This document shows, one piece after another, positions 8,800 to 17,753 of a stretch of DNA of 64,000 bases. Positions within the stretch are counted from its first letter, which is position 1. Every line of letters begins with the position of its first letter. Source of the DNA: Pseudobacillus lumedeiriae (GTDB taxonomy: Bacteria > Bacillota > Bacilli > Bacillales > Domibacillaceae); the NCBI RefSeq assembly GCF_044891285.1, contig NZ_JAUIYO010000003.1:62001-126000 (forward strand). Reading direction: 5' to 3'. The notes beneath the pieces are model-generated. The model ran no database searches. It was not told the origin of the DNA and worked only from the letters and a program-made list of their open reading frames with translations. Made by a program: the position numbers and the translations under genes.

Positions 8800-9047
8800 A
8801 AGATTTATACCTATGAGAAGATGTATTTATCTTCAACTCCAGAGTGACTCATTACAGTTGCTTTTGCCTATTCGGAATAAATTCACATGAAATATTTTCT
8901 GAATACACATTATTCAATGGCCATCATCTCTCTATAACTCTTCACCTTTACCAAAATGATCCACTTAACCAAAGATGAATACCATTCTGTTATAATATTA
9001 AAATTAAAGAGTTGACTTAATCAATCTATATCAACTAGAGGTGACAT

Positions 9048-10955
9048 ATGAACATAAAATCCTATACCCAGGTAAAACAATTCCGTATACAGGAGATCGT
9101 CGATGGAATTCATGCTCAGGAAGATAACACCAATGCAGCCATCAACATTAGAGTACCTAAGATTCAACGAAACCTTGTCTGGTCACAGCCCCAAAAAGAA
9201 AAATTTATTGATACCCTAAAACAAGGTTTCCCTTTTGGTTCACTACTTTTCTATAAAAAAAGCAATGGTGAGGACTTCCTACTAGTAGATGGACTGCAAA
9301 GAACATCTACAATTTTGGAATATAGCTTAAATCCTACACAATATTTTTCAAAAAGTGAAATAGAGGATGACTACATACACTTCCTGCTTGATCATGTTCC
9401 CTCTCTTTCAAATAATGACGAAGAATGGATTCGTGAAAAAATCGAACAGTGGGTAAAACAAAGAAGTGGTTTTACTGAGAAGGAGAAGTTTACGTCTTAT
9501 TATTTAACAAAGCACTTAAAGTCAGAACTCTTATTAAAAGAAATTTCTATTTCTGATGAATTATTTGAGGATATTCTAACCAATCTCTCATCGTTTATTG
9601 ATTCTATTAAAACTTCCTCGGATATATCAAAAATTGAAATCCCCGTTGTTGTTTATTATGGTCAAGAGTCCAACTTACCTGAGATATTTGAACGAATTAA
9701 CTCAAGAGGAACAAAGTTAAATCGTTATCAAATCTTTGCTGCAACGTGGGAGAAAGAGTTTCGCATCCAAAACCAAAAGATTATTGATGCTATTAGACTA
9801 AAATACGAAAAGCTTATTGAAAGTGGATTCCAAATTGATAACTACAACAGCAAAGAGCTCTATCATACAGATGCCACCTTTACCCTATTTGAATACCTTT
9901 TTGGGATGGGGAAATTTCTACAGGACTCTCATCCCTTGTTATTTGGTCAGCGAAAGGCTGGACAGACCGATTCTACAGATTCCTTAGCGTTCAATATCGC
10001 TTCTATTTGTCGAGCTGTACCATCTCAAGAATTAAACAGCCTGGAAGATAGAATGTTAGAAATAAATTTACAGACTTTTGAAAATGCTATTTTGCAGGCT
10101 ATTGATTTCGTTGAACAAGCTCTTCGGCCAGTTCTTGCTTTTCAAGCCCATCGGGCAAAGAAAAAAGCTGCCGGTGATTACAAAATCTTTCATGGCGAAA
10201 GTCAGATCGTAGCACTAATTGGATGTGTATTCCATCTTCGTTTCGATGAAAACCTTATTGAACGCCCAACGTGGAAACAAGATAAGAAACGGCTGGAGAA
10301 AACTTTACCTGCTCACTATCTGTATGATTTGTTAAGGGATTATTGGCGTGGTTCAAGTGATTCTAAACTCAAGAAGATAATTGTTGAACCACTTAAAAGT
10401 GATTCATTACCACTCGTTGACAGTCTTAGATATGGACAATTTATTTCAAAAGAACAATGGAATAGCATCTTAACCATGTGGTTTGAAGAACAACTCGCAC
10501 GTAAAGAAACAAAACGGGTAAATATCGGTGACAAAGAGGTTCTATTCTTAAAATACTTGTATAAAGGATTACTAACTTTTGATGAAGCTCATCATTTATA
10601 TGAGATCGATCACATACTTCCAGTTGAGCGCTTAAAAAAAGCAGCAAGTCAAACAAATGGGCTGCCTATAAGCTGTGTAGCTAACCTATCATTTATCCCA
10701 AGTGATTCTAATAATAAGAAAAAAGAAAAGAGTTTTGAAGAATACTTAATATATTTAAAAGAAAAATGTAACTATACAGATAACCAAATTCAGGAACAAA
10801 GAAGCCTATTTGAAAAATTATTGTTTATTTCATGTACAGACATATCGATTCCAAAGCAAGGAGATATGGATGTTATAGAAAAAGATTGGTACCTGAACAT
10901 ACTTCGCAAACGCTTTGAAAGAATGAAGGATATCTTTTTGGAAAGTATTATTTAA
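9048..10955 (+). CDS. DUF262/HNH (GmrSD-like) nuclease
   Basis: A 635-residue protein. The N-terminal DUF262 domain has the ParB-like core PKIQRNLVWSQPQKEKFIDT and the catalytic-type motif DGLQRTST near residue 84, used for NTP hydrolysis in GmrS-like proteins. The long helical middle is followed by a C-terminal HNH-type nuclease domain (YEIDHILPVERL, then N in GLPISCVANLSFIPSDSNNKKK, around residues 520-565). Single-chain DUF262-HNH proteins include type IV restriction enzymes against modified phage DNA. It lies in a block bounded by duplicated helicase ends. Its role in defence is inferred from the family. Confidence 0.85.
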   Translation: MNIKSYTQVKQFRIQEIVDGIHAQEDNTNAAINIRVPKIQRNLVWSQPQKEKFIDTLKQGFPFGSLLFYKKSNGEDFLLVDGLQRTSTILEYSLNPTQYFSKSEIEDDYIHFLLDHVPSLSNNDEEWIREKIEQWVKQRSGFTEKEKFTSYYLTKHLKSELLLKEISISDELFEDILTNLSSFIDSIKTSSDISKIEIPVVVYYGQESNLPEIFERINSRGTKLNRYQIFAATWEKEFRIQNQKIIDAIRLKYEKLIESGFQIDNYNSKELYHTDATFTLFEYLFGMGKFLQDSHPLLFGQRKAGQTDSTDSLAFNIASICRAVPSQELNSLEDRMLEINLQTFENAILQAIDFVEQALRPVLAFQAHRAKKKAAGDYKIFHGESQIVALIGCVFHLRFDENLIERPTWKQDKKRLEKTLPAHYLYDLLRDYWRGSSDSKLKKIIVEPLKSDSLPLVDSLRYGQFISKEQWNSILTMWFEEQLARKETKRVNIGDKEVLFLKYLYKGLLTFDEAHHLYEIDHILPVERLKKAASQTNGLPISCVANLSFIPSDSNNKKKEKSFEEYLIYLKEKCNYTDNQIQEQRSLFEKLLFISCTDISIPKQGDMDVIEKDWYLNILRKRFERMKDIFLESII

Positions 10956-11084
10956 GCAAGTACCATCATAGCGTCTTTAATAAGGCCCCAATTCCTATTT
11001 CTCACAGAAAATTAAATCGATTAAATGCCAATCAAGCCACTTGTATAATAACCGGTTGAGAAACCTTTTGTGCCTAGAGAACAA

Positions 11085-11126
11085 AGCCATTTCCAAAACC
11101 AGTGCTCACTGATTTTGGAAATGGCT
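11085..11126. terminator. Hairpin after the DUF262 gene
   Basis: AGCCATTTCCAAAA pairs with TTTTGGAAATGGCT (14 bp, perfect). The T tract is broken (CCATTATAATTATTA), so termination efficiency is uncertain. Confidence 0.55.
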
Positions 11127-11233
11127 CCATTATAATTATTATAAAAAATTAATTCATTACCACACTCATACTAGATTTAGGGGTAAAAATTTATTTTTGA
11201 CAAGATATATACTGGTTTTTTATATTCACTCTC

Positions 11234-11403
11234 CTACTGCACCCTATCCAAACTCTCCCCCTTCCGCTCAAAGTGCCGATGCAGACGATACTCACAAATC
11301 TGCTTCGTCCATTGGAACAAAGTTTCTTCATGTTCTTTTTCAACATCGATATGAATGCGAAACTGATTGTTTTTGAACGAAATCATCCCGTTCGCTGATC
11401 CGC
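11234..11403 (-). repeat. Helicase 3' end, copy within the intact gene
   Basis: Direct repeat partner of 8260-8429, starting at the stop codon of the intact helicase gene. Three of the four differences fall within 16 bases of the stop codon. Confidence 0.92.
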
Positions 11404-13678
11404 TCCATTTCGTCATGGGCATTTTCGCTATGAGGGCGGCTACTTTCTTTTCGTCGTACTCTATGAGCTGTCTTCCTTGGTTATCGGAAAAGTCGATGCG
11501 TTTTCTATATTCTTTTGATGTTAAATAGCTATGGAAAAACGGTGCCGCTTCTTCCGGTGTAACCGGTTCAAGCCAACTGTCTTGTCCTTTTGACAGCATA
11601 TAGAGCAGGACAACCATTTTATAGCTTTTCGTCATGCTTGTCCTTTCGACTTCTTTGAACCAGTCTTGATGCTGTAAAAATACTTCCTCTTCCCTTTCAT
11701 CCAGTTCATAGATGCTGTGTAAAAAGCCTGGATAGGATTTGTAAAATTCTTTGATCGCTTTGCTGTCGGCGTTCGCTTTTAAATGAAAGTCAAGGTAGGT
11801 TGGGCGTCTTCCAAGTTCCAGTTTTAGATCTTCGTATGAGTAGTACAGCTGGTCTTTTCTTGGGTTCTTTTTACGATTCATTTCCTGCAGCAATTCCACT
11901 GCTTCAAGGTCAAACTCAATCTGGCAATTTTCAGGAACAGTCGGGATGACTGATTTCTTTTTCCTGTTATTCGCACCTGGATCAGTGTCCAGCACTTGCA
12001 GTTTAATATCCGCATTGCGGTAGTTACCGATTAAGTCAATGATGACACAGTGCGACTTCCCTTCCGCTATGCGCAGGCCGCGGCCGATTTGCTGTGTGAA
12101 GACGGTGAGCGACTGTGTGGGCCGGACGAATAGAAGCGTATCAACAGAAGGAATATCGACTCCCTCATTAAATAAATCCACAGTAAAAATGATATCCAAT
12201 TTTCCAGAATCGAGCGCTTGGATCGCTTCTTCGCGGGAATATCCTTTCATTTGTGAGTGCATGGCAGCAGTCTTCCAGCCTTTGCTGTTAAAATAACTGC
12301 TTAAAAAGACGGCTTGCTTAATAGATGAACAGAAACCGATCGTTCTTGTCTGGCGATGCTCCTTCCAAGCTGTTTCAATTTTCTTGGCCATTTCTTCTTT
12401 TAACTGCACTTGCAGCAACTCTTCTTCATCATACCTCGTTCCAAGCCATGTCAGAGCGGAATAGTCGGTGTCATCATATACTCCGTAATAGACAAACGGC
12501 GCGAGCCACTGTTTCTGGATGGCTTCAATGAAATGAATACGATAAGCTGTGTTGCCTCCACAAATGCTATATACATCCTTATTATCCATGCGGTCCGGTG
12601 TGGCTGTGATGCCAAGCAAGAACTTCGGCTGAAAATAGTTTAGTACGGACTGGTAGGATCTTGCGGCCGCATGATGAAATTCATCAATAATAATTAAATC
12701 GAAATCATTTGGCTGAAAACTTTCCAGGTTGTGCTTTAAACCAAGTGTAAAAATGGAAGCAAATAACGTATCTGCTTCTTTCTCTTTAACGTCAGCATTA
12801 AATAAACCGGCAGATCGTTCCGGCATGACGTGTAGAAATGATTTCTTTGCCTGGACCAGCAGTTCTTTTTGATGAGCCGCAAATAAAATCCGCTTAAACC
12901 TTTTTCCAAAAAAAGCCGCTAAATACGTTTTTCCAAGCCCGGTAGCCATAACGACAAGAGCCTTGTCATATTCCTCTTCAAGTGTATTCTCCAGTGCTTC
13001 AAGCGCTTCTTGCTGCGCTGGCCGGGGAGTCAGTTCTTCTTTTTTTGTTATGTACGTTTCTGGTGGATCAACAACGATCTGCGTCTGATCATTCGGCTCT
13101 GAAAACATTGTTTCTATTTCTTCTGCTTCTGTGAAAGTTCTTACAATAGATTGTTCTCTATGAAAATGATCATAGGTTTTCCGGTACTGCTTAACGGTTT
13201 CCTTATTAATAGGAACGGTGAATTCATGAATAAAAATACGTTCAAATTGGGCGAGTCCTTCTTCAAAGATTTCTTCATCAGCCGCAGGAGGTGCATGAAG
13301 ATTCCATTCAATGCCGCTCGTCAAAGCAGAAGCAGATAAGTTCGAAGAGCCGACGATAAGATGCCCCTCCTCTGCCTTTCGAAATAGGTACGCTTTTGGA
13401 TGAAATGATTTCCCGCCGCTCTGCCACATGCGAATTTCCGCTTTAGGCAGTTCTTCTACAAGCAGCTGCAGGGCATCAGGCTGGGTAATATGCAAATAAT
13501 CGCCAGTACAAATTTTAATTTCTGCCCCACGCACAGCAGCCAGCTGTAAAGCGGGAAGAATCCGCTTTACACCCGACTTCATCACAAAAGACGTTAAAAT
13601 ATAGATTTCTTCTGCTTCTTCTGACAGTTTAATAATCGTATCCACAAGGTTTTGAGTAATTAACTGCAGCTTAGTCAT
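11234..13678 (-). CDS. PLD-like nuclease / DEAD-DEAH helicase fusion
   Basis: An 814-residue protein. Residues 1-165 form a phospholipase-D-like domain with the HKD signature as SFHPKAYLF and GSSNLSASAL. Residues about 220-560 form an SF2 helicase: Walker A in MATGLGKT, motif II DEFH in LIIIDEFHHAA, motif III as ITATPDR, and the C-terminal GVDIPSVDT and QQIGRGLR motifs. The final third resembles the DUF3427-type tail. Homologues are annotated as DEAD/DEAH helicases with an HKD nuclease and are suspected DNA repair or defence enzymes. The ATG at 13678 overlaps the preceding pyrophosphohydrolase gene by 8 bases, so the two are co-translated. Its 3' end is duplicated at 8260. Confidence 0.9.
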   Translation of the reverse strand: MTKLQLITQNLVDTIIKLSEEAEEIYILTSFVMKSGVKRILPALQLAAVRGAEIKICTGDYLHITQPDALQLLVEELPKAEIRMWQSGGKSFHPKAYLFRKAEEGHLIVGSSNLSASALTSGIEWNLHAPPAADEEIFEEGLAQFERIFIHEFTVPINKETVKQYRKTYDHFHREQSIVRTFTEAEEIETMFSEPNDQTQIVVDPPETYITKKEELTPRPAQQEALEALENTLEEEYDKALVVMATGLGKTYLAAFFGKRFKRILFAAHQKELLVQAKKSFLHVMPERSAGLFNADVKEKEADTLFASIFTLGLKHNLESFQPNDFDLIIIDEFHHAAARSYQSVLNYFQPKFLLGITATPDRMDNKDVYSICGGNTAYRIHFIEAIQKQWLAPFVYYGVYDDTDYSALTWLGTRYDEEELLQVQLKEEMAKKIETAWKEHRQTRTIGFCSSIKQAVFLSSYFNSKGWKTAAMHSQMKGYSREEAIQALDSGKLDIIFTVDLFNEGVDIPSVDTLLFVRPTQSLTVFTQQIGRGLRIAEGKSHCVIIDLIGNYRNADIKLQVLDTDPGANNRKKKSVIPTVPENCQIEFDLEAVELLQEMNRKKNPRKDQLYYSYEDLKLELGRRPTYLDFHLKANADSKAIKEFYKSYPGFLHSIYELDEREEEVFLQHQDWFKEVERTSMTKSYKMVVLLYMLSKGQDSWLEPVTPEEAAPFFHSYLTSKEYRKRIDFSDNQGRQLIEYDEKKVAALIAKMPMTKWSGSANGMISFKNNQFRIHIDVEKEHEETLFQWTKQICEYRLHRHFERKGESLDRVQ

Positions 13679-13997
13679 CTTCCACCTCAATCAAAAAAAT
13701 CCGCTCACCAAATCCACCGCGCTTTTCGGCTTTTTGCCGGCGGATTGTTTCTAGTTGATTGAAATCCGCTCCATGAATCGCAGCAGCGGCATGGATCAGT
13801 TCCAGCAGATCAGCTAGTTCTTCAATAGCTTCTTCGTCACTTACAGCTTCTTCATATTCAACCAGTTCTTCGTTCATTTTTATGCGGACTTCACTTTCAT
13901 ATTCTTTCTCATCAAGAATACGTGTACTATATGTTTTTCCGCTGTTTCCAATGATTTCTGGAATACGGTCGCGGACGAGTTTATTATAAACAGGCAT
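13671..13997 (-). CDS. MazG-like house-cleaning pyrophosphohydrolase
   Basis: A 108-residue all-alpha NTP pyrophosphohydrolase of the MazG/HisE-like superfamily, often annotated as phosphoribosyl-ATP pyrophosphohydrolase-like. It begins YNKLVRDRIPEII. The metal-binding helices are visible as NEELVEYEEA and EEAIEELADLLELIHA (EExxE and ExxD patterns). Likely substrates are non-canonical or damaged NTPs. AAGGGAGAG precedes the ATG. The 3' end overlaps the nuclease-helicase start, implying a shared function such as nucleotide surveillance beside DNA processing, which is inference. Confidence 0.85.
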   Translation of the reverse strand: MPVYNKLVRDRIPEIIGNSGKTYSTRILDEKEYESEVRIKMNEELVEYEEAVSDEEAIEELADLLELIHAAAAIHGADFNQLETIRRQKAEKRGGFGERIFLIEVEDD

Positions 13998-14065
13998 AGT
14001 GATCTCTCCCTTATTTTCATGTACTGTTATTCTACCAAAAAATGTTTCATATTAGGTAAAACAAA

Positions 14066-14103
14066 GAAAAGCCTAACTCATTGTAAATAAGTTAAGCTTT
14101 TCT
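14066..14103 (-). terminator. Terminator of the SDR gene
   Basis: GAAAAGC-CTAACTCA pairs with TAAGTTAAG-CTTTTC around TTGTAAA. On the minus strand the stem is followed by a short T-rich tract. Confidence 0.65.
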
Positions 14104-14189
14104 CTAGATATGTGTTTATTCGTAAACTTCACCGCTGGGTTTCAGTTTCACTATGTCAATCTGTTCTGGTACCTTACTAAGATAAGCAG

Positions 14190-14999
14190 TTACTCCGATT
14201 GTGATTTGGCGACAAATTCATTAAAATCCGCGATGCTCGGATTAGCTATATAGTGGCCGCCTTCTACTTGAATGGTTTGTCCGGTGATAAATTTTGACTC
14301 ATCAGAAGCGAGGAATAAAACCGTGTTTCCAATATCATCAGCTTCCCCGTGATACGGGAGTGCATTGAATTTCGCAAAAATATCCAATACAGCTGGAGGC
14401 ATGTTATTCTTAGCAGCAGGAGTTAAAATGAGTCCTGGTGCGACAGCGTTACATCGGATTCTGTCCTTGCCATATTGAACAGCGATGTACTTTGTTAGAT
14501 TGACTACTGCTGCTTTGGAAGCTCCATAGGCGGAACGTATAGAGTCGCCGGCAAATCCTGCCATGGAAGCTGTATTAATGATCGATCCTCCGCCTGCTTT
14601 AATCATGTGAGGGATGGCAAAACGGCTGCCTAACAACACGCTCTTCGCATTTACATCCATGACGCGGTCCCATTCAGCTAAGTCCATATTGACCACGTCT
14701 ATGTCTTTTCTTGGGTTTGTTAAGCCGACATTATTAAAGAGAACAGTAATCGTTCCATACTTCTCCACAGTAAAATCAACCGCCGCTTTAATGGAGTCTT
14801 CCTTTGATGCATCTAGAAATACACCAACTGCCTCCCCGCCTTGTTTCTTTATACGAGCCGCTGCCTCTTTAGCTCCCTCTACATTAAAGTCAGCAATGAC
14901 CACTTTCGCTCCTTCTTTTGCCATTAAAGTCGCAGCTGACAATCCAATGCCAGAAGCTCCACCAGTCACTAAAGCTACTTTTCCTTGTACACGTCCCAT
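14190..14999 (-). CDS. Short-chain dehydrogenase/reductase (SDR)
   Basis: A 269-residue classical SDR. The cofactor motif TGGASGIG is near residue 13, D40 (in VVIADFN) suggests NAD preference, NNVG is the central motif, and the catalytic S-Y-K set is seen as NTASMAG and YGASKAA. It oxidises or reduces an unknown alcohol or ketone in the cytosol. The frame is open upstream to 15077, but GGGAGAG sits seven bases before the ATG at 14999 and family members start here. It is a single gene with its own terminator. Confidence 0.9.
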   Translation of the reverse strand: MGRVQGKVALVTGGASGIGLSAATLMAKEGAKVVIADFNVEGAKEAAARIKKQGGEAVGVFLDASKEDSIKAAVDFTVEKYGTITVLFNNVGLTNPRKDIDVVNMDLAEWDRVMDVNAKSVLLGSRFAIPHMIKAGGGSIINTASMAGFAGDSIRSAYGASKAAVVNLTKYIAVQYGKDRIRCNAVAPGLILTPAAKNNMPPAVLDIFAKFNALPYHGEADDIGNTVLFLASDESKFITGQTIQVEGGHYIANPSIADFNEFVAKSQSE

Positions 15000-15154
15000 A
15001 TTTATCTCTCCCTTTATATAGAAGTTAAAGATGATCAGATATTCTTTGTAAACAGTCCAATCGAACAAGGCTTCCAAAAATACTTTAACATCAAACTATT
15101 TAAAGTTAAAGCATTGTTTTAAAAATAAACATCCTCCCCTCAAGGTTATTTGAG

Positions 15155-15202
15155 ATGTACAAAAGAATCCCAGCACTGAAAGGCTGGGATTCTTTTGTAC
15201 AT
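15155..15202 (-). terminator. Strong terminator of the metallopeptidase gene
   Basis: Perfect 20-bp arms (ATGTACAAAAGAATCCCAGC and complement) around an 8-base loop. T runs lie within the outer stem on both strands, so it can work in both directions. Confidence 0.85.
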
Positions 15203-15215
15203 GATTAAACAGCTT

Positions 15216-16589
15216 TTACATATTGGGGCGTACTCTTCGATGACGGTGTTTAATCCGCCGAATGACTCTGTTCAATTCTCTCGCTTCTTGAAACACTCCT
15301 ATTAACAGCTGGAGTGTCCCATAACAGGCATCGGTATCGAGCGTTTCGGACGGGGTATGTTCGTTGTGATAACCAGCCGATAAATTGACGCTTTGAATGC
15401 CGTGGGAAGCCCAAATTCTCGTGTCACTGCTTCCTCCGATTGTGCACTTCCAGCCTGTTAAGCCTTGTTTCTTTGCAGTTTCTTCGATAAAAGTACCGTA
15501 GCTCTCGGCACAAAATGGTTCGTACCCGGCGAATGAGGTAACGATGTCGCCAGTGCCGCGGCGGTCAACGACAAAGGCAGCGTCTACGTCCCATAGAAAA
15601 TAGTCATCCACGCTTCTCGCCCCGATTAAACCGATTTCTTCCTCAACGGTAAAAATGAATTTGACTTTGCCGTTGAATTGGAATTCATGAAGGCGCTGGG
15701 CAAGCTCTAGCAAGACAGCTATTCCTGCCCTGTCATCCGCTCCTAATATGCCTTTACTGCTGGACCAAATCGCCCCTTCCTTGATTATTTCCCTTCCTTT
15801 CTCAATGACATCGACTGTGTCCAAATGAGCATTTAACAAAATAACAGGTCCCTGACCCGTTCCGCACACTTTTTGGGCGAGAATATTTCCAGTTCGGTCT
15901 ACGGCAACGACATCTACATAGGGGTGTAAATGCTCCACGACAAATTGGCGTATCTCATCTTCATTTCCACTTTCCCCATTAATAGACAAACACTGTTCGA
16001 GCTGGTGAAGGAATAGCTGTTTTTTCATACTTGCTGCTTCTTCGTTCAGCCATTCTTTTTGAACATTGTTAAGCTTTTCAGTGATGTTCAGAAGCTGATC
16101 GCGCGACACAGATATGTTTATTTGCCGGTTTCTCACCAAAATTTTGGATAACCCAGCCGCTTGCAGAACGCTGCTTGCCTTTTCCATATCGACCCATGAA
16201 GCAAATTCAATGACCGGTCTTCGCCGCCCGCGGCCGCCATTGCAATGAATGACAGGAAGCCCGAGACGATGCAGCTGCCGGACCATCCCGGACATATATG
16301 TGTCTATCTCCTTTATCTTTGGCTCCTCTTTTCCGGAATGAAACCATGGCCATTCTCCAGTACCCCGGTATCTAGCACCCATACAACGTAACCACGCTTC
16401 CTCAGAGACTGCCGGACTTAAAATGGATAAGATTCCATGTTCAAATGTATACTCTATAGAAAGTGTTCTTAAGCTCTCCAGTAAAAAGCTCATATTCTCT
16501 TCGCTTTCCTCCCAGCAGATCCATACATTTCGGCTTTGTTCCTGCACCATAAACCCTTGACGGATGAATAAACGATTCCAATTTTTCAT
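15216..16589 (-). CDS. M20/M28-type metallopeptidase with N-terminal extension
   Basis: A 457-residue protein. From about residue 195 it is a di-zinc aminopeptidase-like domain with the ligand motifs HLDTVD, GADDRAG, EEEIG, DRRGTGD and YHNEHTP. It probably hydrolyses a peptide or acyl-amino acid in the cytosol. The first 190 residues are an unusual extension rich in Trp and basic residues (for example RCMGARYRGTGEWPW and CNGGRGRRRP) that I do not recognise. AAAGGAGATGATTAG supports the ATG at 16589. It lies downstream of a TPR gene, separated by a hairpin. Confidence 0.8.
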   Translation of the reverse strand: MKNWNRLFIRQGFMVQEQSRNVWICWEESEENMSFLLESLRTLSIEYTFEHGILSILSPAVSEEAWLRCMGARYRGTGEWPWFHSGKEEPKIKEIDTYMSGMVRQLHRLGLPVIHCNGGRGRRRPVIEFASWVDMEKASSVLQAAGLSKILVRNRQINISVSRDQLLNITEKLNNVQKEWLNEEAASMKKQLFLHQLEQCLSINGESGNEDEIRQFVVEHLHPYVDVVAVDRTGNILAQKVCGTGQGPVILLNAHLDTVDVIEKGREIIKEGAIWSSSKGILGADDRAGIAVLLELAQRLHEFQFNGKVKFIFTVEEEIGLIGARSVDDYFLWDVDAAFVVDRRGTGDIVTSFAGYEPFCAESYGTFIEETAKKQGLTGWKCTIGGSSDTRIWASHGIQSVNLSAGYHNEHTPSETLDTDACYGTLQLLIGVFQEARELNRVIRRIKHRHRRVRPNM

Positions 16590-16632
16590 CTAATCATCTC
16601 CTTTTCGTTTATGGCTTTAGTGTCTCATAGCT

Positions 16633-16660
16633 GCTGTGACACCCCTGTCACAGCCTTTTT
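16633..16660 (+). terminator. Hairpin with T tract between TPR and peptidase genes
   Basis: GCTGTGAC, six bases, GTCACAGC, then CTTTTT. The T tract faces the plus strand although both neighbouring genes are leftward, so it may only act as an mRNA 3' hairpin. It overlaps the TPR stop codon. Confidence 0.4.
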
Positions 16661-17706
16661 ATCCCCCCCCCCATTTCTTCATCTACACGGTACATCACAA
16701 TGTATGGCAATGACTGGTCAAAATAATAAGCTGTTTCTCCCGCGTAATTAGTCGTTTGAATGACGTCTGGAATTCTGCATTCCCTCATGTCATGTCTTAT
16801 CCGGCGAATCTTTTGCCTAAAGTTTTCTATATTGACCTCTTCCCTAGCATTCAGTTGAAGAAAAAAGTTTTTCAATGTATTTCGTGTAGCTGGTGAATCT
16901 TTAGAAGTGTTCAACAGCAAATACCGCAGGATGTCCCCACGTTCTTGACTGATGTTTGCTTGATCCTCATTAAAAAGCAGGTTAATAGTTCGATCGTTAA
17001 AATATAAAACAATCGTATTTTCAGGTTCATGAGTCATAAGCTCTTCACACTCTTCTTTTGCACATGTCGTTTTTTCCTCTTGGCTGATTTTATAAAAGGC
17101 GTGTTTTTCTAAGTACCGCTCATTCTTTGCCAAACTCTCATACAGAGTGGAAAATTGATAATTTGGGAGCTCCTGCCGGCTATTACGCGGCAGCTCATCC
17201 ATCCGTTCATATGTATGTTTAGCAATATGCAAGGCGCTGTTCGTTAAATAGAGATGAGCATGGACTAGCTGCGTTTCATTCAATTGATACCTTGCTTCTT
17301 CATAACGGTTTTGATGATTGATCGCCTCTTGGAAATAAATTAAGGCTTTCGTATAATCCTTTCGTTTGTATGATAAAAAACCAAGCCTGTACGCCGCGAT
17401 CGGATTTCTTCGATCATACGTTAAGGCTTTTTTTAAACAACGAACAGCCGCAGTTTCATCCTTTTCATATTGCATTTTAAGATACGTTCCATAATGAATG
17501 AGATAAAACACAAGCTTCTTGGTGACATATTCTAGATAGCTCTGATCTTCATTTTTCTCTTGAGCTCGTTTTTTCAATTTGTGATGCATTTCTTCATACA
17601 CCGCTATTTTCTGAGAATATAGAGAATAGTTGCCTTCTTCTTCCTGATCATGAAGCGTTTGTTCTAACTCCTCTAGCTCTTCCATTGTCATATCCCTTAA
17701 GCGCAC
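16648..17706 (-). CDS. TPR-containing protein with C-terminal winged-helix-like region
   Basis: A 352-residue cytoplasmic protein. Residues 1-70 are highly charged and helical. Residues about 85-150 contain TPR-like units (AVRCLKKALTYDRRNPIAAY and KALIYFQEAINHQN). The C-terminal 110 residues (RGDILRYLLLNTS to NIENFRQKIRRIRHDM) resemble a winged helix as in SARP/OmpR-like C-domains. It may be a regulator or adaptor; no function is known to me. GGGGGAGAGTGAA precedes the GTG start. The last codons run through a ten-base G homopolymer, so the exact C-terminus depends on that count. Confidence 0.65.
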   Translation of the reverse strand: MRLRDMTMEELEELEQTLHDQEEEGNYSLYSQKIAVYEEMHHKLKKRAQEKNEDQSYLEYVTKKLVFYLIHYGTYLKMQYEKDETAAVRCLKKALTYDRRNPIAAYRLGFLSYKRKDYTKALIYFQEAINHQNRYEEARYQLNETQLVHAHLYLTNSALHIAKHTYERMDELPRNSRQELPNYQFSTLYESLAKNERYLEKHAFYKISQEEKTTCAKEECEELMTHEPENTIVLYFNDRTINLLFNEDQANISQERGDILRYLLLNTSKDSPATRNTLKNFFLQLNAREEVNIENFRQKIRRIRHDMRECRIPDVIQTTNYAGETAYYFDQSLPYIVMYRVDEEMGGGIKRL

Positions 17707-17753
17707 TTCACTCTCCCCCTTTTAATCCGTTAATTGATTGTTTGTTTATCAAA

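Larger units (their letters stand above)
8430..11233. mobile_element. Putative inserted defence island between helicase-end repeats
   Basis: A 2.8-kb block bounded by 170-bp direct repeats of the helicase 3' end. It carries a winged-helix gene and a DUF262/HNH nuclease gene, both rightward against the leftward helicase. The block looks more A+T rich than the helicase gene. No integrase or transposase is inside, so it is either a passive cassette that entered by homologous exchange in the helicase end or a small element mobilised in trans. The boundaries are seen; the mechanism is inferred. Confidence 0.6.
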
